From Kitasatospora arboriphila (lineage in GTDB: Bacteria; Actinomycetota; Actinomycetes; Mycobacteriales; Mycobacteriaceae), in assembly GCF_000717275.1 (NCBI RefSeq), contig NZ_JNYV01000016.1, forward strand, positions 1 to 54,502: a stretch of 54,502 nt of DNA. The letters are read 5' to 3'. Under the pieces are notes generated by a model. It did no database searches. It was not told the DNA's origin and saw nothing but the letters and a program-made list of their open reading frames with translations. A program made the translations under genes and the position numbers. Shown here in pieces: positions 41,677 to 50,435 of this stretch. The stretch's first letter is position 1; each line of letters starts with the position of its first letter.

Positions 41677-42417
41677 TCAGAAGGTCTTGTGGGGGACGCC
41701 GGCGAGCAGCCCGCCTTCGACAACGAACTCGCCACCGGTGGTGTACGACGACTCGTCGCTGGCGAGGAACAGCACCATTGCCGAGACCTCTTCGGGGTCG
41801 CCGCCACGTCCGAGCGGGATGGTGAGGAAGTCCTCGGGGATCGACTCGGTCATCGGCGTCCGGATAAAGCCGGGATGGATCGAGTTGACCCGCACGTTCT
41901 TCGGCGCGAGTTCCAGAGCCACGGACTTGGTCAATCCGCGGACCGCGAACTTGGTCGCGGTGTAGCCGTGCAGCCCTGGGCTACCGCGGAAACCCTCTAC
42001 CGACGACACGTTGATGATCGATGCTGGTGCTGAGTCGGCCAGGGCGTTCGCTGCCGCCTTGATACCGAGGAAGGTGCCGGTCAGGTTGACATCGAGGATG
42101 GCCTGCCAGTCGGCCAGCGAGAAGTCGGCGATCAGGTTGCCGTTCACCATCCCGGCGTTGTTGATGAGCACGGACAAGCTGCCGAAGGTGTCGAGGGTGG
42201 TCGCCACGGCGTCGTGCCAGCTGTCTTCCTGGGTGACGTCGAGGTGGACGTACGAAACCTGGTCGCCGAGTTCGTCGGCGAGTTGCCGCCCGGGCTCGTC
42301 GAGGATGTCGCCGATCACCACGCGGGCACCCTCGGCCACCAACGCCTTGGCGTGGGATGCGCCCATGCCGCGGGCACCGCCGCTGATCAGAGCCACCTTG
42401 CCTGCTACTCGGTCCAC
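41677..42417 (-). CDS. SDR, 3-alpha(20-beta)-hydroxysteroid dehydrogenase-like (Rv2002/FabG3-like)
   Basis: A 246-residue classical SDR. Seen: GKVALISGGARGMGASHAKA, the acidic GDILDEPG after strand 2 (NAD preference), YVHLDVTQEDSW, VLINNAGMVNGN, INVSSVEGF with the catalytic Ser, YTATKFAVRGLTKS with Tyr-Lys, VNSIHPGFIRTPMT, and LASDESSYTTGGEFVVEGG. The residues closely resemble M. tuberculosis Rv2002. The GTG at 42417 is preferred over the ATG at 42432 because a strong GGGGAGGG lies between them, five bases before the GTG. A GGTACC dyad stands upstream. It leads the operon with the extended SDR. Confidence 0.9.
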   Translation of the reverse strand: MDRVAGKVALISGGARGMGASHAKALVAEGARVVIGDILDEPGRQLADELGDQVSYVHLDVTQEDSWHDAVATTLDTFGSLSVLINNAGMVNGNLIADFSLADWQAILDVNLTGTFLGIKAAANALADSAPASIINVSSVEGFRGSPGLHGYTATKFAVRGLTKSVALELAPKNVRVNSIHPGFIRTPMTESIPEDFLTIPLGRGGDPEEVSAMVLFLASDESSYTTGGEFVVEGGLLAGVPHKTF

Positions 42418-42443
42418 GATTTCCCTCCCCATCGGATCAATTC

Positions 42444-42458
42444 GGTACCATTGGTACC
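42444..42458 (-). promoter_or_regulatory. GGTACC dyad operator before the Rv2002-like SDR
   Basis: GGTACCATTGGTACC is a perfect 7-1-7 inverted repeat (GGTACCA-T-TGGTACC), made of two GGTACC palindromes. It lies 27 bases upstream of the GTG start and next to an A/T-rich TATTTA that may be the -10 element, so a bound repressor would block transcription. The GGTAC half also forms the outer arms of the operator at 5091-5133. Confidence 0.65.
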
Positions 42459-42626
42459 ATAAATATCGATCAGGCGGGTTCCGAATGCGAGCAGGTCAGA
42501 ACGGTAGTTAGGCGCCGTAAGGTTATCGATTGTGATCTGAATCTCTGCATCGTTTACCTGCAACACTCACGGGTACGCCTTTCCTCGACAGCTCTATCGA
42601 CCAGAGAGTCCAACCGAAGGAGAGAT

Positions 42627-43652
42627 ATGAGCACCACATCGACAACGCTGCGCCAGCAGTTGCGCACGCTTTTGACCCTGACCAACACCGAGATCCAGAT
42701 CGCCGAGACGCGTACCGCGCAGGCTCGGACCGAGGCTGTTCGTCGCGAACTCACCGAGAACGCCGAGAACGGGCGTCTTCGCGCCCAGGCCATCGAAGAG
42801 GCAATTCGCGACCTGGGTGGCCTGCCCGACGTGATTCGGCCGATCGCCGGACGCCTGTCCGCCTCCGTGAAGGCGCTGGCCGAGCAGGCACAGCCGCTCG
42901 ACGAGGCGCTGCTGGGCGACCTGGCGCTCGAGCATCAGTTGCTCGACCGGGCACGCTACGTGAAGGCGCTCGCCACAGCGGAGAACGAGACCACCGTGGT
43001 CACCCTGTCCGAGCAGCTGATCAATGCCCATGAGTCGACGGTCGTCTGGCTCACCACCCTGCTCGCCGAGGAAGCCATCGGCGGACCGGTTGCACTGCGT
43101 CGCGGACCGTTGCAGGCCGCCAGCGGAGCTGCGCTTCGCGCCGCCAGCATCCCGGCCACGCTTACTGCACGCGGCGTCGACCGCGCAGTCGACGCGATCC
43201 GTAACGCTCCGGCGCAGGTCAGCGCGTTGTTCGACCGCACCGAAGAGGTCGGCGAAGCCGCGCTGGGTCGGGCCGCCAAGGCCGGGCAAGACGCGCTCGC
43301 CCGCACCTCACGCGCCGGAGACACCGCACGCAAGACTGCCGGCGCGAGCCGGGACGCGGCTCTGGAAGCAGCAGAGCAGACCGCTCGGGCCAACGGCGCG
43401 AATGACGCTGCCGACCGGCTGCACGCGGCCCGCGAGGGCACCGGCACCATCGACGCCGCCGATCTCCCCATCGATGACTACGAGTCGCTCAACGTGAGCT
43501 CGGTTGTCGCAGCGATCAAGGAGTTGGAGAAGCCGTCGGACGTCCGTCTGGTGATCGCATACGAGGAAGCGCACAAGAACCGCCACGGAGTGGTCTCGGC
43601 AGCACAGACCCGTATCGCGGCCATCGCGCAAGAAGTCGTCGGCGTGAAGTGA
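42627..43652 (+). CDS. Ferritin-like helical protein with Ala-rich repeat and conserved C-terminal module
   Basis: A 341-residue, almost all-helical protein in three parts. The N-terminal 150 residues look like a ferritin-like four-helix bundle (NTEIQIAETRTAQARTEAVR, NGRLRAQAIEEAIRDLGG, LALEHQLLDRARYVKALA). A middle part (about 160-260) is Ala-rich amphipathic helix like phasins or apolipoprotein-type repeats (AGDTARKTAGASRDAALEAA). The C-terminal 55 residues (IDDYESLNVSSVVAAIKEL, VRLVIAYEEAHKNRHGVV) resemble a module seen in mycobacterial lipid-droplet-associated and granule proteins. I cannot name the family. A role on storage granules or the membrane is inference. The ribosome binding site GAAGGAGAG is strong, and a strong terminator follows. 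Confidence 0.75.
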   Translation: MSTTSTTLRQQLRTLLTLTNTEIQIAETRTAQARTEAVRRELTENAENGRLRAQAIEEAIRDLGGLPDVIRPIAGRLSASVKALAEQAQPLDEALLGDLALEHQLLDRARYVKALATAENETTVVTLSEQLINAHESTVVWLTTLLAEEAIGGPVALRRGPLQAASGAALRAASIPATLTARGVDRAVDAIRNAPAQVSALFDRTEEVGEAALGRAAKAGQDALARTSRAGDTARKTAGASRDAALEAAEQTARANGANDAADRLHAAREGTGTIDAADLPIDDYESLNVSSVVAAIKELEKPSDVRLVIAYEEAHKNRHGVVSAAQTRIAAIAQEVVGVK

Positions 43653-43681
43653 CCTGACCTCACGTTCTCGCCGAGAACAAG

Positions 43682-43719
43682 CCCGCCACCACCGTGACCC
43701 GGTGGTGGCGGGTTCTTTT
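43682..43719 (+). terminator. Strong intrinsic terminator
   Basis: CCCGCCACCACCG (43682-43694) pairs perfectly with CGGTGGTGGCGGG (43700-43712) around a five-base loop, followed at once by TTCTTTT (43713-43719). It ends the message of the ferritin-like gene 30 bases after its stop and is the best Rho-independent terminator in the window. Confidence 0.93.
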
Positions 43720-43794
43720 GTGCCCACGGTGCCGGAGCCCTGCCGGCGGGAAATCGGCTGGCCTGTGCGCCGCCGGATCGGGCACAGTTGACCG

Positions 43795-45189
43795 GTGTCC
43801 ACACCGACGTCGCTACCCCGTGCGCTGAAGCCGTTCCGGCATCAGCAGTACCGGTTGCTGTGTATGGGTCTGGTGCTGGCGATGTTCGCCGACGGCATCT
43901 GGACTGTCGGAGTGGTGTGGCAGGTCATCGACCTCGGCGGCGGCCCAGGGCAGCTGTCGTTGGTCACCGCCGTCGCTGCGGTCGGCATGGTGGCTTCGAC
44001 GTTGCTCGGGGGAGTGCTGGCCGACCGGATGTCGCAACGCACCATCCTGATCGCCCTCGAGTTCGTGAAACTGATCGTGATCGGCCTCGTGGGCGTACTC
44101 GGCTTCACCGGCACGCTGCAGATGTGGCAGTTACCGCTGGTCTCGCTCATCGGCGGGATCACGACGGGCATCTACTATCCGACCTATTCGGCACTGCTGC
44201 CGTCTTTGGTGCCGCGCGAGGAGCTCATGGCGGCCAACGGCATCGAGGGTACGTTGCGTCCCACGATCTTTCAGGCAGCAGGCCCGGCAGTTGCCGGTGG
44301 TCTGATCGCGCTGTCGTCGCCGGCGCTTGCGATCACCGCGTCGGCGGTCGCCTCGGCATTGTCGGCGGTGTTCTACCTCCTGATGCGGCCGACGCCGGCC
44401 AGGCAAGAGCCCAGGCCGCGCGCAGAACTGGTCCGCGGAACGGTTACCGACATCGCCGAGGGATTTGTGTACATGTGGCGTACGCCTTGGCTTTTGGCGA
44501 CGCTGCTGTTCGCCTTGCTGATGGTGTTGATGGTGATGGGGCCGCTGGAGGTGCTGGTGCCGTTCGCGGTCAAGGAACGCGCCGGCGGCGATGCGGGTTC
44601 ACACGCAATGGTGTTGGCGGCCTTCGGGATCGGGGGAGCGGTCGGCTCCCTGGTGATGGCGTCCATGCCGATGCCACGCCGGTATCTGACGGTGATGTTC
44701 GTGGTCTGGGGTCTGTCGTCGTTGCCGTTGGTCGTGATGGGCATGGCCACCGAGGTGTGGGTGTTCGTTCTTGCGGGCCTGGTGCTCGGTTTCGCGTTCG
44801 ACGGACCCATGGTCATCTGGGGCACCCTGCTGCAGCGCCGGGTCCCGCCGCACATGCTGGGACGGGTCTCGAGTCTCGACTTCTTCGTGTCCATCGCGCT
44901 GATGCCCGTGTCGATGGCGATCGCGGCACCGGTGAGTGAATGGATCGGCCTGACAACCACTTTTGTCATCGCGGGCATCGCTCCCGTTCCCGTGGCCGCC
45001 GTCGCGTTCTTCGTCGCCCGCCTGCAACACGACGAGATCGCGCATCCCCTGCGCGACGGGCCGGCCACTGTCGAGGTGGTCACCACGGTCGAAGCAATCC
45101 CCGCCGTGGAGGTGAAGGCAGGCGTGTCAGAGCAGGAACTGCTTCGCGCCGGCCACGACGAGTTCGGTGAGGTCGTTGACGATCGGTGA
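43795..45189 (+). CDS. MFS transporter (MFS_3/Tap-like drug or siderophore exporter)
   Basis: A 464-residue permease with about 12 membrane helices. Seen: LVLAMFADGIWTVGVVWQVI helix 1, the loop GGVLADRMSQRTIL between helices 2 and 3 (the G-x-LaDRxxxRR-like MFS motif A), and the family stretch YPTYSALLPSLVPREELMAANG that marks the enterobactin-exporter/Tap-like group. The C-terminal 55 residues after the last helix are hydrophilic. The start is a GTG at 43795. Its 3' end overlaps the convergent lysG gene by 63 bases. Substrate unknown. Confidence 0.88.
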   Translation: MSTPTSLPRALKPFRHQQYRLLCMGLVLAMFADGIWTVGVVWQVIDLGGGPGQLSLVTAVAAVGMVASTLLGGVLADRMSQRTILIALEFVKLIVIGLVGVLGFTGTLQMWQLPLVSLIGGITTGIYYPTYSALLPSLVPREELMAANGIEGTLRPTIFQAAGPAVAGGLIALSSPALAITASAVASALSAVFYLLMRPTPARQEPRPRAELVRGTVTDIAEGFVYMWRTPWLLATLLFALLMVLMVMGPLEVLVPFAVKERAGGDAGSHAMVLAAFGIGGAVGSLVMASMPMPRRYLTVMFVVWGLSSLPLVVMGMATEVWVFVLAGLVLGFAFDGPMVIWGTLLQRRVPPHMLGRVSSLDFFVSIALMPVSMAIAAPVSEWIGLTTTFVIAGIAPVPVAAVAFFVARLQHDEIAHPLRDGPATVEVVTTVEAIPAVEVKAGVSEQELLRAGHDEFGEVVDDR

Positions 45190-46035
45190 CTCCAGTTTCC
45201 AGTACTGCCAGTACAACTGGATGTCGACGTGGTGATTGCCCAGTGTGCGAACCGTTCCTGCCGCCAGCGCCGGGGTGATCTGCGCGGCCGGGACCGCCCC
45301 CCATCCGGCCCCGAGTTCGACGGCTCGGTGGTATTCCACCGATGCGGGGACATAGGTGACCGGGGGGTCGACGTGACGTCGGGTCAATCGGTTGAGCAGG
45401 TCCGTCTGAATGGTGTCCTTGCGGTCGAACGCCACCATCGGGGCACGCGCCAGGTCTGCCGCGCGCAGCCCGTCTGGAAGCCATGTGTCGATGAAGTCGG
45501 TGCTGGCCACCGGGAGATAACGCATGGCGCCGAGTGCAATCGCGGCGCAGCCGCGCACGGGGATGGGGTCGGAGGTCACCGCCCCCACCGCTTGGCCCGA
45601 CCTCAGGAATCCGGTGGAGTGACTCTCGTCGTCCCTGAGCACCTCCACCGCGACGGGGTGGCGCCGCTGGATCTCGGCAACCACCGGTAGCAGCCAGATC
45701 GAGATCGAGTCCGCGTTCGCGGCAACCGGCAGATGCATGCGTGGGACATCCCGGGGATCGGCCGCGAGCGCCTCGGGATGGCCGAGAAGAGCGGATTCGG
45801 CTTCGCGCCGGAGAAGGTCCCATTGCGCCGCGAGTCGCAGCAGCACCTCACCGTCAGGGGTGGCGCGTGCCGGTTTGGTGCGTTGCACCAGGACCCGCCC
45901 GACCGACGCCTCCAGGGCTTTCATCCGCTGGCTCACCGCGGACGGTGTGACGTGCAGAGCGTCTGCCGCAGCGTCGAACGTGCCCCCTTTGACCACAGCT
46001 GCGAGCGTGCGCAGCCCTTCGCTGGTGATGTCCAC
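45127..46035 (-). CDS. lysG: LysR-family regulator of the lysine exporter (LysG/ArgP type)
   Basis: A 302-residue LysR-type activator. The N-terminal helix-turn-helix is GLRTLAAVVKGGTFDAAADA then LHVTPSAVSQRMKALEASVG, typical of the ArgP/IciA/LysG branch. The effector domain has LPVAANADSISIWLLP, a hallmark of that branch. LysG senses intracellular lysine, arginine or related amino acids and turns on lysE. It starts at a GTG at 46035 and diverges from lysE across 70 bases. The last 63 bases overlap the convergent MFS gene. Confidence 0.92.
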   Translation of the reverse strand: MDITSEGLRTLAAVVKGGTFDAAADALHVTPSAVSQRMKALEASVGRVLVQRTKPARATPDGEVLLRLAAQWDLLRREAESALLGHPEALAADPRDVPRMHLPVAANADSISIWLLPVVAEIQRRHPVAVEVLRDDESHSTGFLRSGQAVGAVTSDPIPVRGCAAIALGAMRYLPVASTDFIDTWLPDGLRAADLARAPMVAFDRKDTIQTDLLNRLTRRHVDPPVTYVPASVEYHRAVELGAGWGAVPAAQITPALAAGTVRTLGNHHVDIQLYWQYWKLESPIVNDLTELVVAGAKQFLL

Positions 46036-46036
46036 G

Positions 46037-46095
46037 TAAGTCAGTCTAATGCTCCATGAAAATCATTCGCTGGATTGAACGGACGGACCGACTTA
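46037..46095. promoter_or_regulatory. lysG-lysE divergent control region
   Basis: This gap should contain the LysG binding site. TAAGTC (46037-46042) and GACTTA (46090-46095) form a widely spaced inverted repeat at its two ends, and TTGAACGGACGGA inside has a loose T-N11-A form. The assignment of the actual LysG site is uncertain. Confidence 0.35.
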
Positions 46096-46105
46096 GCGTG
46101 GCCTG

Positions 46106-46723
46106 GTGTCCTACTTCTTCCCGGCGGTTGCCGGCCTTCTGACCGGGGCGGGTCTGATCATCGCCATCGGTGCACAGAACGTGTTCGTCCTGCGGCAAGG
46201 TATTCGTCGCGAGCACGTCCTGCCGGTCGTCGCCGTGTGCACCGCGTCCGACATCGTCCTCATCCTCGCCGGCGTCATCGGTCTGGGCGCAGTGGTCACC
46301 GCGCACCCGCAGGTGGTCGACCTGGCCACCTTCGCCGGTGCCGGCTACCTCCTGGTGCTGGCGGCACTGGCCGCCCGCCGGGCGATGCGGCCGGCGGCGA
46401 TCGACGCAGACAACGCGGTGGCCGCGACGAGCAGATGGGCGGCCGTCGGCACAGCGGTCGCGCTGACCTGGCTCAATCCCCATGTCTACCTCGATACGGT
46501 CATCACCCTCGGCGCGATTGCCAACACGCATGGCCCGCAATCGAAATGGGTGTTCGCCGCCGGCGCCTGCGCGGCGTCCCTCCTGTGGTTCGTCGCGCTC
46601 GGGTTCGGCTCGGGGAAGCTGGCGCCGCTGTTCGCAAAGCCCCGGGCCTGGCGATTGCTTGACGTGCTGGTGGCCGTCGTCATGGGGTCACTTGCGGTGG
46701 GTCTCATCGTGAGCGCGCTGTGA
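46106..46723 (+). CDS. lysE: LysE-family basic amino acid exporter
   Basis: A 205-residue membrane exporter with about six helices. Family motifs: LIIAIGAQNVFVLRQGIRREHVLPVVAVCTASD read in consecutive parts, GAGYLLVLAALAARRAM, and ALTWLNPHVYLDTVITLGAIA with the conserved NPHxYLDT. These define LysE proper (ArgO/LysE) rather than the RhtB branch. It exports lysine and arginine when intracellular levels are high. The start is a GTG at 46106. Divergent lysG is its expected activator. Confidence 0.94.
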   Translation: MSYFFPAVAGLLTGAGLIIAIGAQNVFVLRQGIRREHVLPVVAVCTASDIVLILAGVIGLGAVVTAHPQVVDLATFAGAGYLLVLAALAARRAMRPAAIDADNAVAATSRWAAVGTAVALTWLNPHVYLDTVITLGAIANTHGPQSKWVFAAGACAASLLWFVALGFGSGKLAPLFAKPRAWRLLDVLVAVVMGSLAVGLIVSAL

Positions 46724-46742
46724 AGCAGATCCACCAAGCGGG

Positions 46743-46771
46743 TTGGTCGGCTCGTCGTTTCTGACTACTCT
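46743..46771 (+). promoter_or_regulatory. SigA-like promoter for the GXWXG/DUF4334 gene
   Basis: TTGGTC (46743-46748), a 17-base spacer and TACTCT (46766-46771) resemble a housekeeping promoter. Transcription would start near 46778, about 26 bases before the ATG at 46804. Confidence 0.5.
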
Positions 46772-46803
46772 TGTGCGCAGAATCCCCGAGCAGTGAGGTC
46801 TGG

Positions 46804-47271
46804 ATGGACAACGACAAGGCCGTGGCCACGTTCTTCGAGCTCAAGGACAGCCAGGCGGTGAGCGAACCCGCCCATCTGGACGAGCTGTGGGCCGCGTTGG
46901 AACCGATCGGGCGCGACTTCATGATCGGTGCCTGGTCCGGGGGCGAGCTTCCCAGCGGACACAAGATGGACGGTCGACTCGAGCTGGCGCGCTGGCACGG
47001 CAAGACATTCAACTCGATCTACGACGTCAAACCGCTGGTGTGCCGCGACGACGACGGCAACCTGTACTCGAATCAGGAACTCGGCAAGGGCGAGGCCAGC
47101 CTGTGGGATGTGCAGTTCCGCGGCGAGACCACCGCGTCGATGGTCTATGACGGCCAGCCCGTCATCGACCACTTCAAAAAGGTCGACGACACCCATGTCA
47201 TGGGCATCATGAACGGCAAGACGTCGCTGGTCCGTGACCGCCACTTCTACTTCTACCTCGAGCGCGAATGA
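46804..47271 (+). CDS. GXWXG/DUF4334-domain protein
   Basis: A 155-residue small beta protein. The GXWXG motif is seen in DFMIGAWSGGELPSGHKMDG, followed by the DUF4334 part LARWHGKTFNSIYDVKPLVC, ASLWDVQFRGETTASMVYDG, QPVIDHFKKVDDTHVMGIM and a Tyr/Phe-rich end FYFYLERE. Both domains together form a lipocalin-like barrel; the function is unknown. The ATG at 46804 is chosen because GTGAGG is just upstream and the residues before it are not conserved-looking. It lies alone between lysE and a cation antiporter. Confidence 0.85.
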   Translation: MDNDKAVATFFELKDSQAVSEPAHLDELWAALEPIGRDFMIGAWSGGELPSGHKMDGRLELARWHGKTFNSIYDVKPLVCRDDDGNLYSNQELGKGEASLWDVQFRGETTASMVYDGQPVIDHFKKVDDTHVMGIMNGKTSLVRDRHFYFYLERE

Positions 47272-47414
47272 CCGCTGGGTAATCAACCGGTGGGCTGTGG
47301 CCTTGTGGGACCTCGCGCCGACAGCGACAATTCCGATATGCCCCGCACGGTGCCAGTTTGCGTCAACGCACGTGACGGCCACACGCGGTCGCCTGACGCA
47401 CAGGCGGCGCGCTG

Positions 47415-49214
47415 GTGACCAGCCTGGTGGCGACCTCTGCTGATCTCGGCTCCGACAGCGGCCTCGAGCCCTTCTCGATGATTGCGCTGGTGTTGCTCAT
47501 GGCCGCGATCGTGGGGCTTGTCGCCACCCGGTTACGCCAGCCGATGATCGTGGCTTTCATCGGCGTCGGCGTGCTCGTCGGCCCGGTCGGCACGGGATGG
47601 GTTGTCGCCGATGGAACCATCGAGCTGCTGGCTCGGCTGGGCATCGCGGTCCTGCTGTTCCTGGTCGGCTTACGGCTCGACCTCCACCTGATTCGCAACA
47701 CCGGGCCGATCGCGCTGATCACCGGGCTGGGCCAGGTGATCTTGACAGCGGTCATCGGATACGGCGGTGCCATCGCGTTCGGGATGGACGCCACCGCCGC
47801 GCTGTATGTGGCTGTGGCGCTGACGTTCTCGTCCACGATCATCGTGGTGAAGCTGCTCTCGGACAAACACGAGATCGAGCAGCTCCACGGCCGGATCGCA
47901 CTCGGTGTCCTGATCGTGCAGGACATCGTCGTGGTGCTGGTGATGATCGTGCTCACCGCCGTCGGGCACGGCAGCGGCGACACCAACATCGGGCTCAGTG
48001 TGGTGCTGGTGGTGGCCAAGGGCATTGCGCTCCTGGTGGGCGTAGGCCTCATGATGCGGTACGTGTTGCCGTGGTTGCTCGGCCACATCGCGCGATCTCA
48101 AGAGTTGCTGGTGCTGTTCGGGGTCGCCTATGCCGTGGGTGTCGCAGCTTTGACCGAGTGGCTCGGTTTCAGCTCTGAGGTCGGTGCCTTCATCGCGGGC
48201 ATCTCCCTGGCCGCAACGCCGTATCGCGATGCGATGGGTGCACGGCTGGTCAGTTTGCGGGACTTTCTGCTGCTGTTCTTCTTCCTCGACCTCGGAGCAC
48301 GACTCGAGTTCGCCGATGCCGGTGGGCAAGTGGTCGAAGCGCTCGTGTTCTCGGCATTCGTCCTGATCGGCAAGCCGATCATCGTCATGTTGATCATGGC
48401 GGTGATGCGATACCCGGTGCGAGTGGGATTCGCCACCGGTGCCACCCTCGCACAGATCTCCGAGTTCTCACTGATTCTCGCCGCTCTGGGGTTCGGTCTC
48501 GGCCACATCGATGGCGCCACAGTCAGTCTCATCACGGTCGTCGGGCTCATCACCATCGGCTGTTCCACCTACCTGATCCTGTACTGGAGTGCGATCTTCG
48601 ACCGCCTGGAGCGCTGGGTTGCGGTGTTCGAACGGACCGACAAACTGCGTCCCGAGGCAGCCGACATCACGCCCGAAATCGACACGATCGTCTACGGACT
48701 GGGCCGGTTCGGTACCCACGTCGCCGAGCACCTGAGCGAGTCGGGACACAAGGTGCTCGTGGTCGACTTCGATCCCCAGCGCGTCGCGCACCACAACAAC
48801 CGCGGACAGCCGGCAGTCTTCGGCAGTGCCGAGGACGTCCACTTCCTCGAGTCGTTGCCGCTCGCGCAGACGCGGTATGTCATCAGCACCATCCCGGTGA
48901 TCGACACGAGTAGGACTCTGCTGCACAACCTTCGGCAGGTGAAATACGCCGGCCGCACGGTGGTCACCGCGCACACCCGCCACGATGCCGAACAATTGCG
49001 GTCGGCCGGTGCCGATGTAGTTCTCGAACCCTTTGCATTGGCGGCGGGCGCCACAAGCGATGCGCTGCGGGCCGCGCTTGACGCACTCGATCAGGACGAG
49101 TCCGACAGCGCACGCGTGGCCGAGTCCGGTTCCACCGACTCGGGCATCGACGATCCCGCCGCATCGAGGGGTGGCGTGCCAGAGGAGTTCGGCCACCACG
49201 ACACCCGCGAATGA
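47415..49214 (+). CDS. CPA2-family cation:proton antiporter with RCK domain (KefB-like)
   Basis: A 599-residue protein. The N-terminal 400 residues hold about 12 membrane helices of the Na+/H+ exchanger fold (LLARLGIAVLLFLVGLRLDL, ALTFSSTIIVVKLLSDK, LGVLIVQDIVVVLVMIVL with the conserved QD pair, FSSEVGAFIAGISLA). A cytoplasmic RCK_N/TrkA-N domain follows from about 415 with DTIVYGLGRFGTHVAEHL as the NAD-binding GxGxxG. The last 45 residues are acidic and disordered. It probably exchanges K+ or Na+ for protons under nucleotide or redox control. The start is a GTG at 47415; the upstream 140 bases show no recognisable riboswitch. Confidence 0.9.
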   Translation: MTSLVATSADLGSDSGLEPFSMIALVLLMAAIVGLVATRLRQPMIVAFIGVGVLVGPVGTGWVVADGTIELLARLGIAVLLFLVGLRLDLHLIRNTGPIALITGLGQVILTAVIGYGGAIAFGMDATAALYVAVALTFSSTIIVVKLLSDKHEIEQLHGRIALGVLIVQDIVVVLVMIVLTAVGHGSGDTNIGLSVVLVVAKGIALLVGVGLMMRYVLPWLLGHIARSQELLVLFGVAYAVGVAALTEWLGFSSEVGAFIAGISLAATPYRDAMGARLVSLRDFLLLFFFLDLGARLEFADAGGQVVEALVFSAFVLIGKPIIVMLIMAVMRYPVRVGFATGATLAQISEFSLILAALGFGLGHIDGATVSLITVVGLITIGCSTYLILYWSAIFDRLERWVAVFERTDKLRPEAADITPEIDTIVYGLGRFGTHVAEHLSESGHKVLVVDFDPQRVAHHNNRGQPAVFGSAEDVHFLESLPLAQTRYVISTIPVIDTSRTLLHNLRQVKYAGRTVVTAHTRHDAEQLRSAGADVVLEPFALAAGATSDALRAALDALDQDESDSARVAESGSTDSGIDDPAASRGGVPEEFGHHDTRE

Positions 49215-49313
49215 TCGGGTGGTCGCAGATGGAAGTGACTACAGTCAGTGTCAGATGGCGGTTCCGATGGGGCGTTGTGCCATCCGGTTTCGTCGGTCGA
49301 GTGGAGGGCGGAC

Positions 49314-50423
49314 ATGGTCGCGAGTCGAGCTGCGGTACTCACTGAGGCAGGCGGTGCCCCTGTGCTCGCTGACATCGAGGTCCGTGAGCCGGTTGGCGAC
49401 GAGGTGCTGATCAAGATCGGTGCTGTCGGTATCTGCCATACCGACATATCCCTGGCTGCCCGATGGCCCGCGAAGCGGATGCCGATCGTGTTCGGGCACG
49501 AAGGCTGCGGCGTGGTCGAAGCGGTGGGGCCGGGTGCCACTGTCGCCGTCGGGCAGCGTGTTGTGCTGACGTTCAACAGTTGTGGAGTCTGTTCGCAATG
49601 TGCGGCCGGTCGTCCTGCTTACTGCGACCGATCGACCACCCTGAACATGCGTGGTGACCGTGCGGACGGGTCCGGCGCCTTGAGCTGGTCGGGGGCCTCG
49701 AGCGGATCGAATGGCCCGGTTGTCGGTGGCTTCTTCGGGCAATCGAGTTTCTCGACGTATGCGATTGCGACACAACGGAACACGGTCTCGATCGGCGAGC
49801 AGATCGATGCCGCCACAGCCGCTCCGCTGGGGTGCAGTGTGCAAACAGGAGTCGGTGCGGTGCTCAATGCCCTGCGGCCGGGCGTCGGCGATTCGATCGC
49901 GGTGTTCGGGGCAGGTGCCGTCGGTCTGTCTGCGGTGATGGGGGCAAGGATAGCCGGTTGCCGCACGATCATCGCAGTGGATCCGATTGCCGAGAGGCGT
50001 TTACTGGCAATGGATCTAGGTGCCACACATGTCATCGACCCCACCGAATCCGCCGTGGTGGAGGCGGTGGTGGAACACTCCGCCGGCGGTGTCGGCCACG
50101 CCCTCGACACCACCGCCATCCCCACCGTTCTCGCCGACGCCGTGTCAGCGCTGCGTACGCGAGGCCAGTTGGGCATCGTTGGCCTGGGTGCTCCGACGGC
50201 TGAGCTCCCCGTCGGACTCGTGATGGGAAGGGGGCTGTCGATCCGGGGCATCGTCGAGGGCGACAGCGTGCCGCAGACCTTCATCCCCGAACTGGTCGAT
50301 CTGTACTCACGTGGAGACCTACCGCTCGAAAAGCTGATCACGCCTTACGATTTCAATGACTTCGACAGCGCATGGCAGGCGGCGAGGTCGGGTTCGGATG
50401 TGAAGCCGGTCCTGACGGTGTGA
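49314..50423 (+). CDS. Zinc-dependent alcohol dehydrogenase (aryl-alcohol type)
   Basis: A 369-residue medium-chain dehydrogenase. Catalytic zinc ligands are in AVGICHTD (Cys), FGHEGCGVVE (His, Glu) and LGCSVQTG (Cys). All four structural-zinc Cys are present in NSCGVCSQCAAGRPAYC. The NAD-binding motif is AVFGAGAVGLSAVMGAR. The sequence resembles benzyl/aryl-alcohol dehydrogenases. The ATG at 49314 follows GGAGGG. It stands alone between an antiporter gene and a convergent operon, so its pathway is unclear. Confidence 0.92.
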   Translation: MVASRAAVLTEAGGAPVLADIEVREPVGDEVLIKIGAVGICHTDISLAARWPAKRMPIVFGHEGCGVVEAVGPGATVAVGQRVVLTFNSCGVCSQCAAGRPAYCDRSTTLNMRGDRADGSGALSWSGASSGSNGPVVGGFFGQSSFSTYAIATQRNTVSIGEQIDAATAAPLGCSVQTGVGAVLNALRPGVGDSIAVFGAGAVGLSAVMGARIAGCRTIIAVDPIAERRLLAMDLGATHVIDPTESAVVEAVVEHSAGGVGHALDTTAIPTVLADAVSALRTRGQLGIVGLGAPTAELPVGLVMGRGLSIRGIVEGDSVPQTFIPELVDLYSRGDLPLEKLITPYDFNDFDSAWQAARSGSDVKPVLTV

Positions 50424-50435
50424 TGCAGGCGCCGG

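Noticed and set aside
47272..47414. A riboswitch (for example c-di-AMP) ahead of the cation antiporter
   Set aside because: No conserved ydaO-type motifs or convincing multi-stem fold can be seen in the 143 bases.
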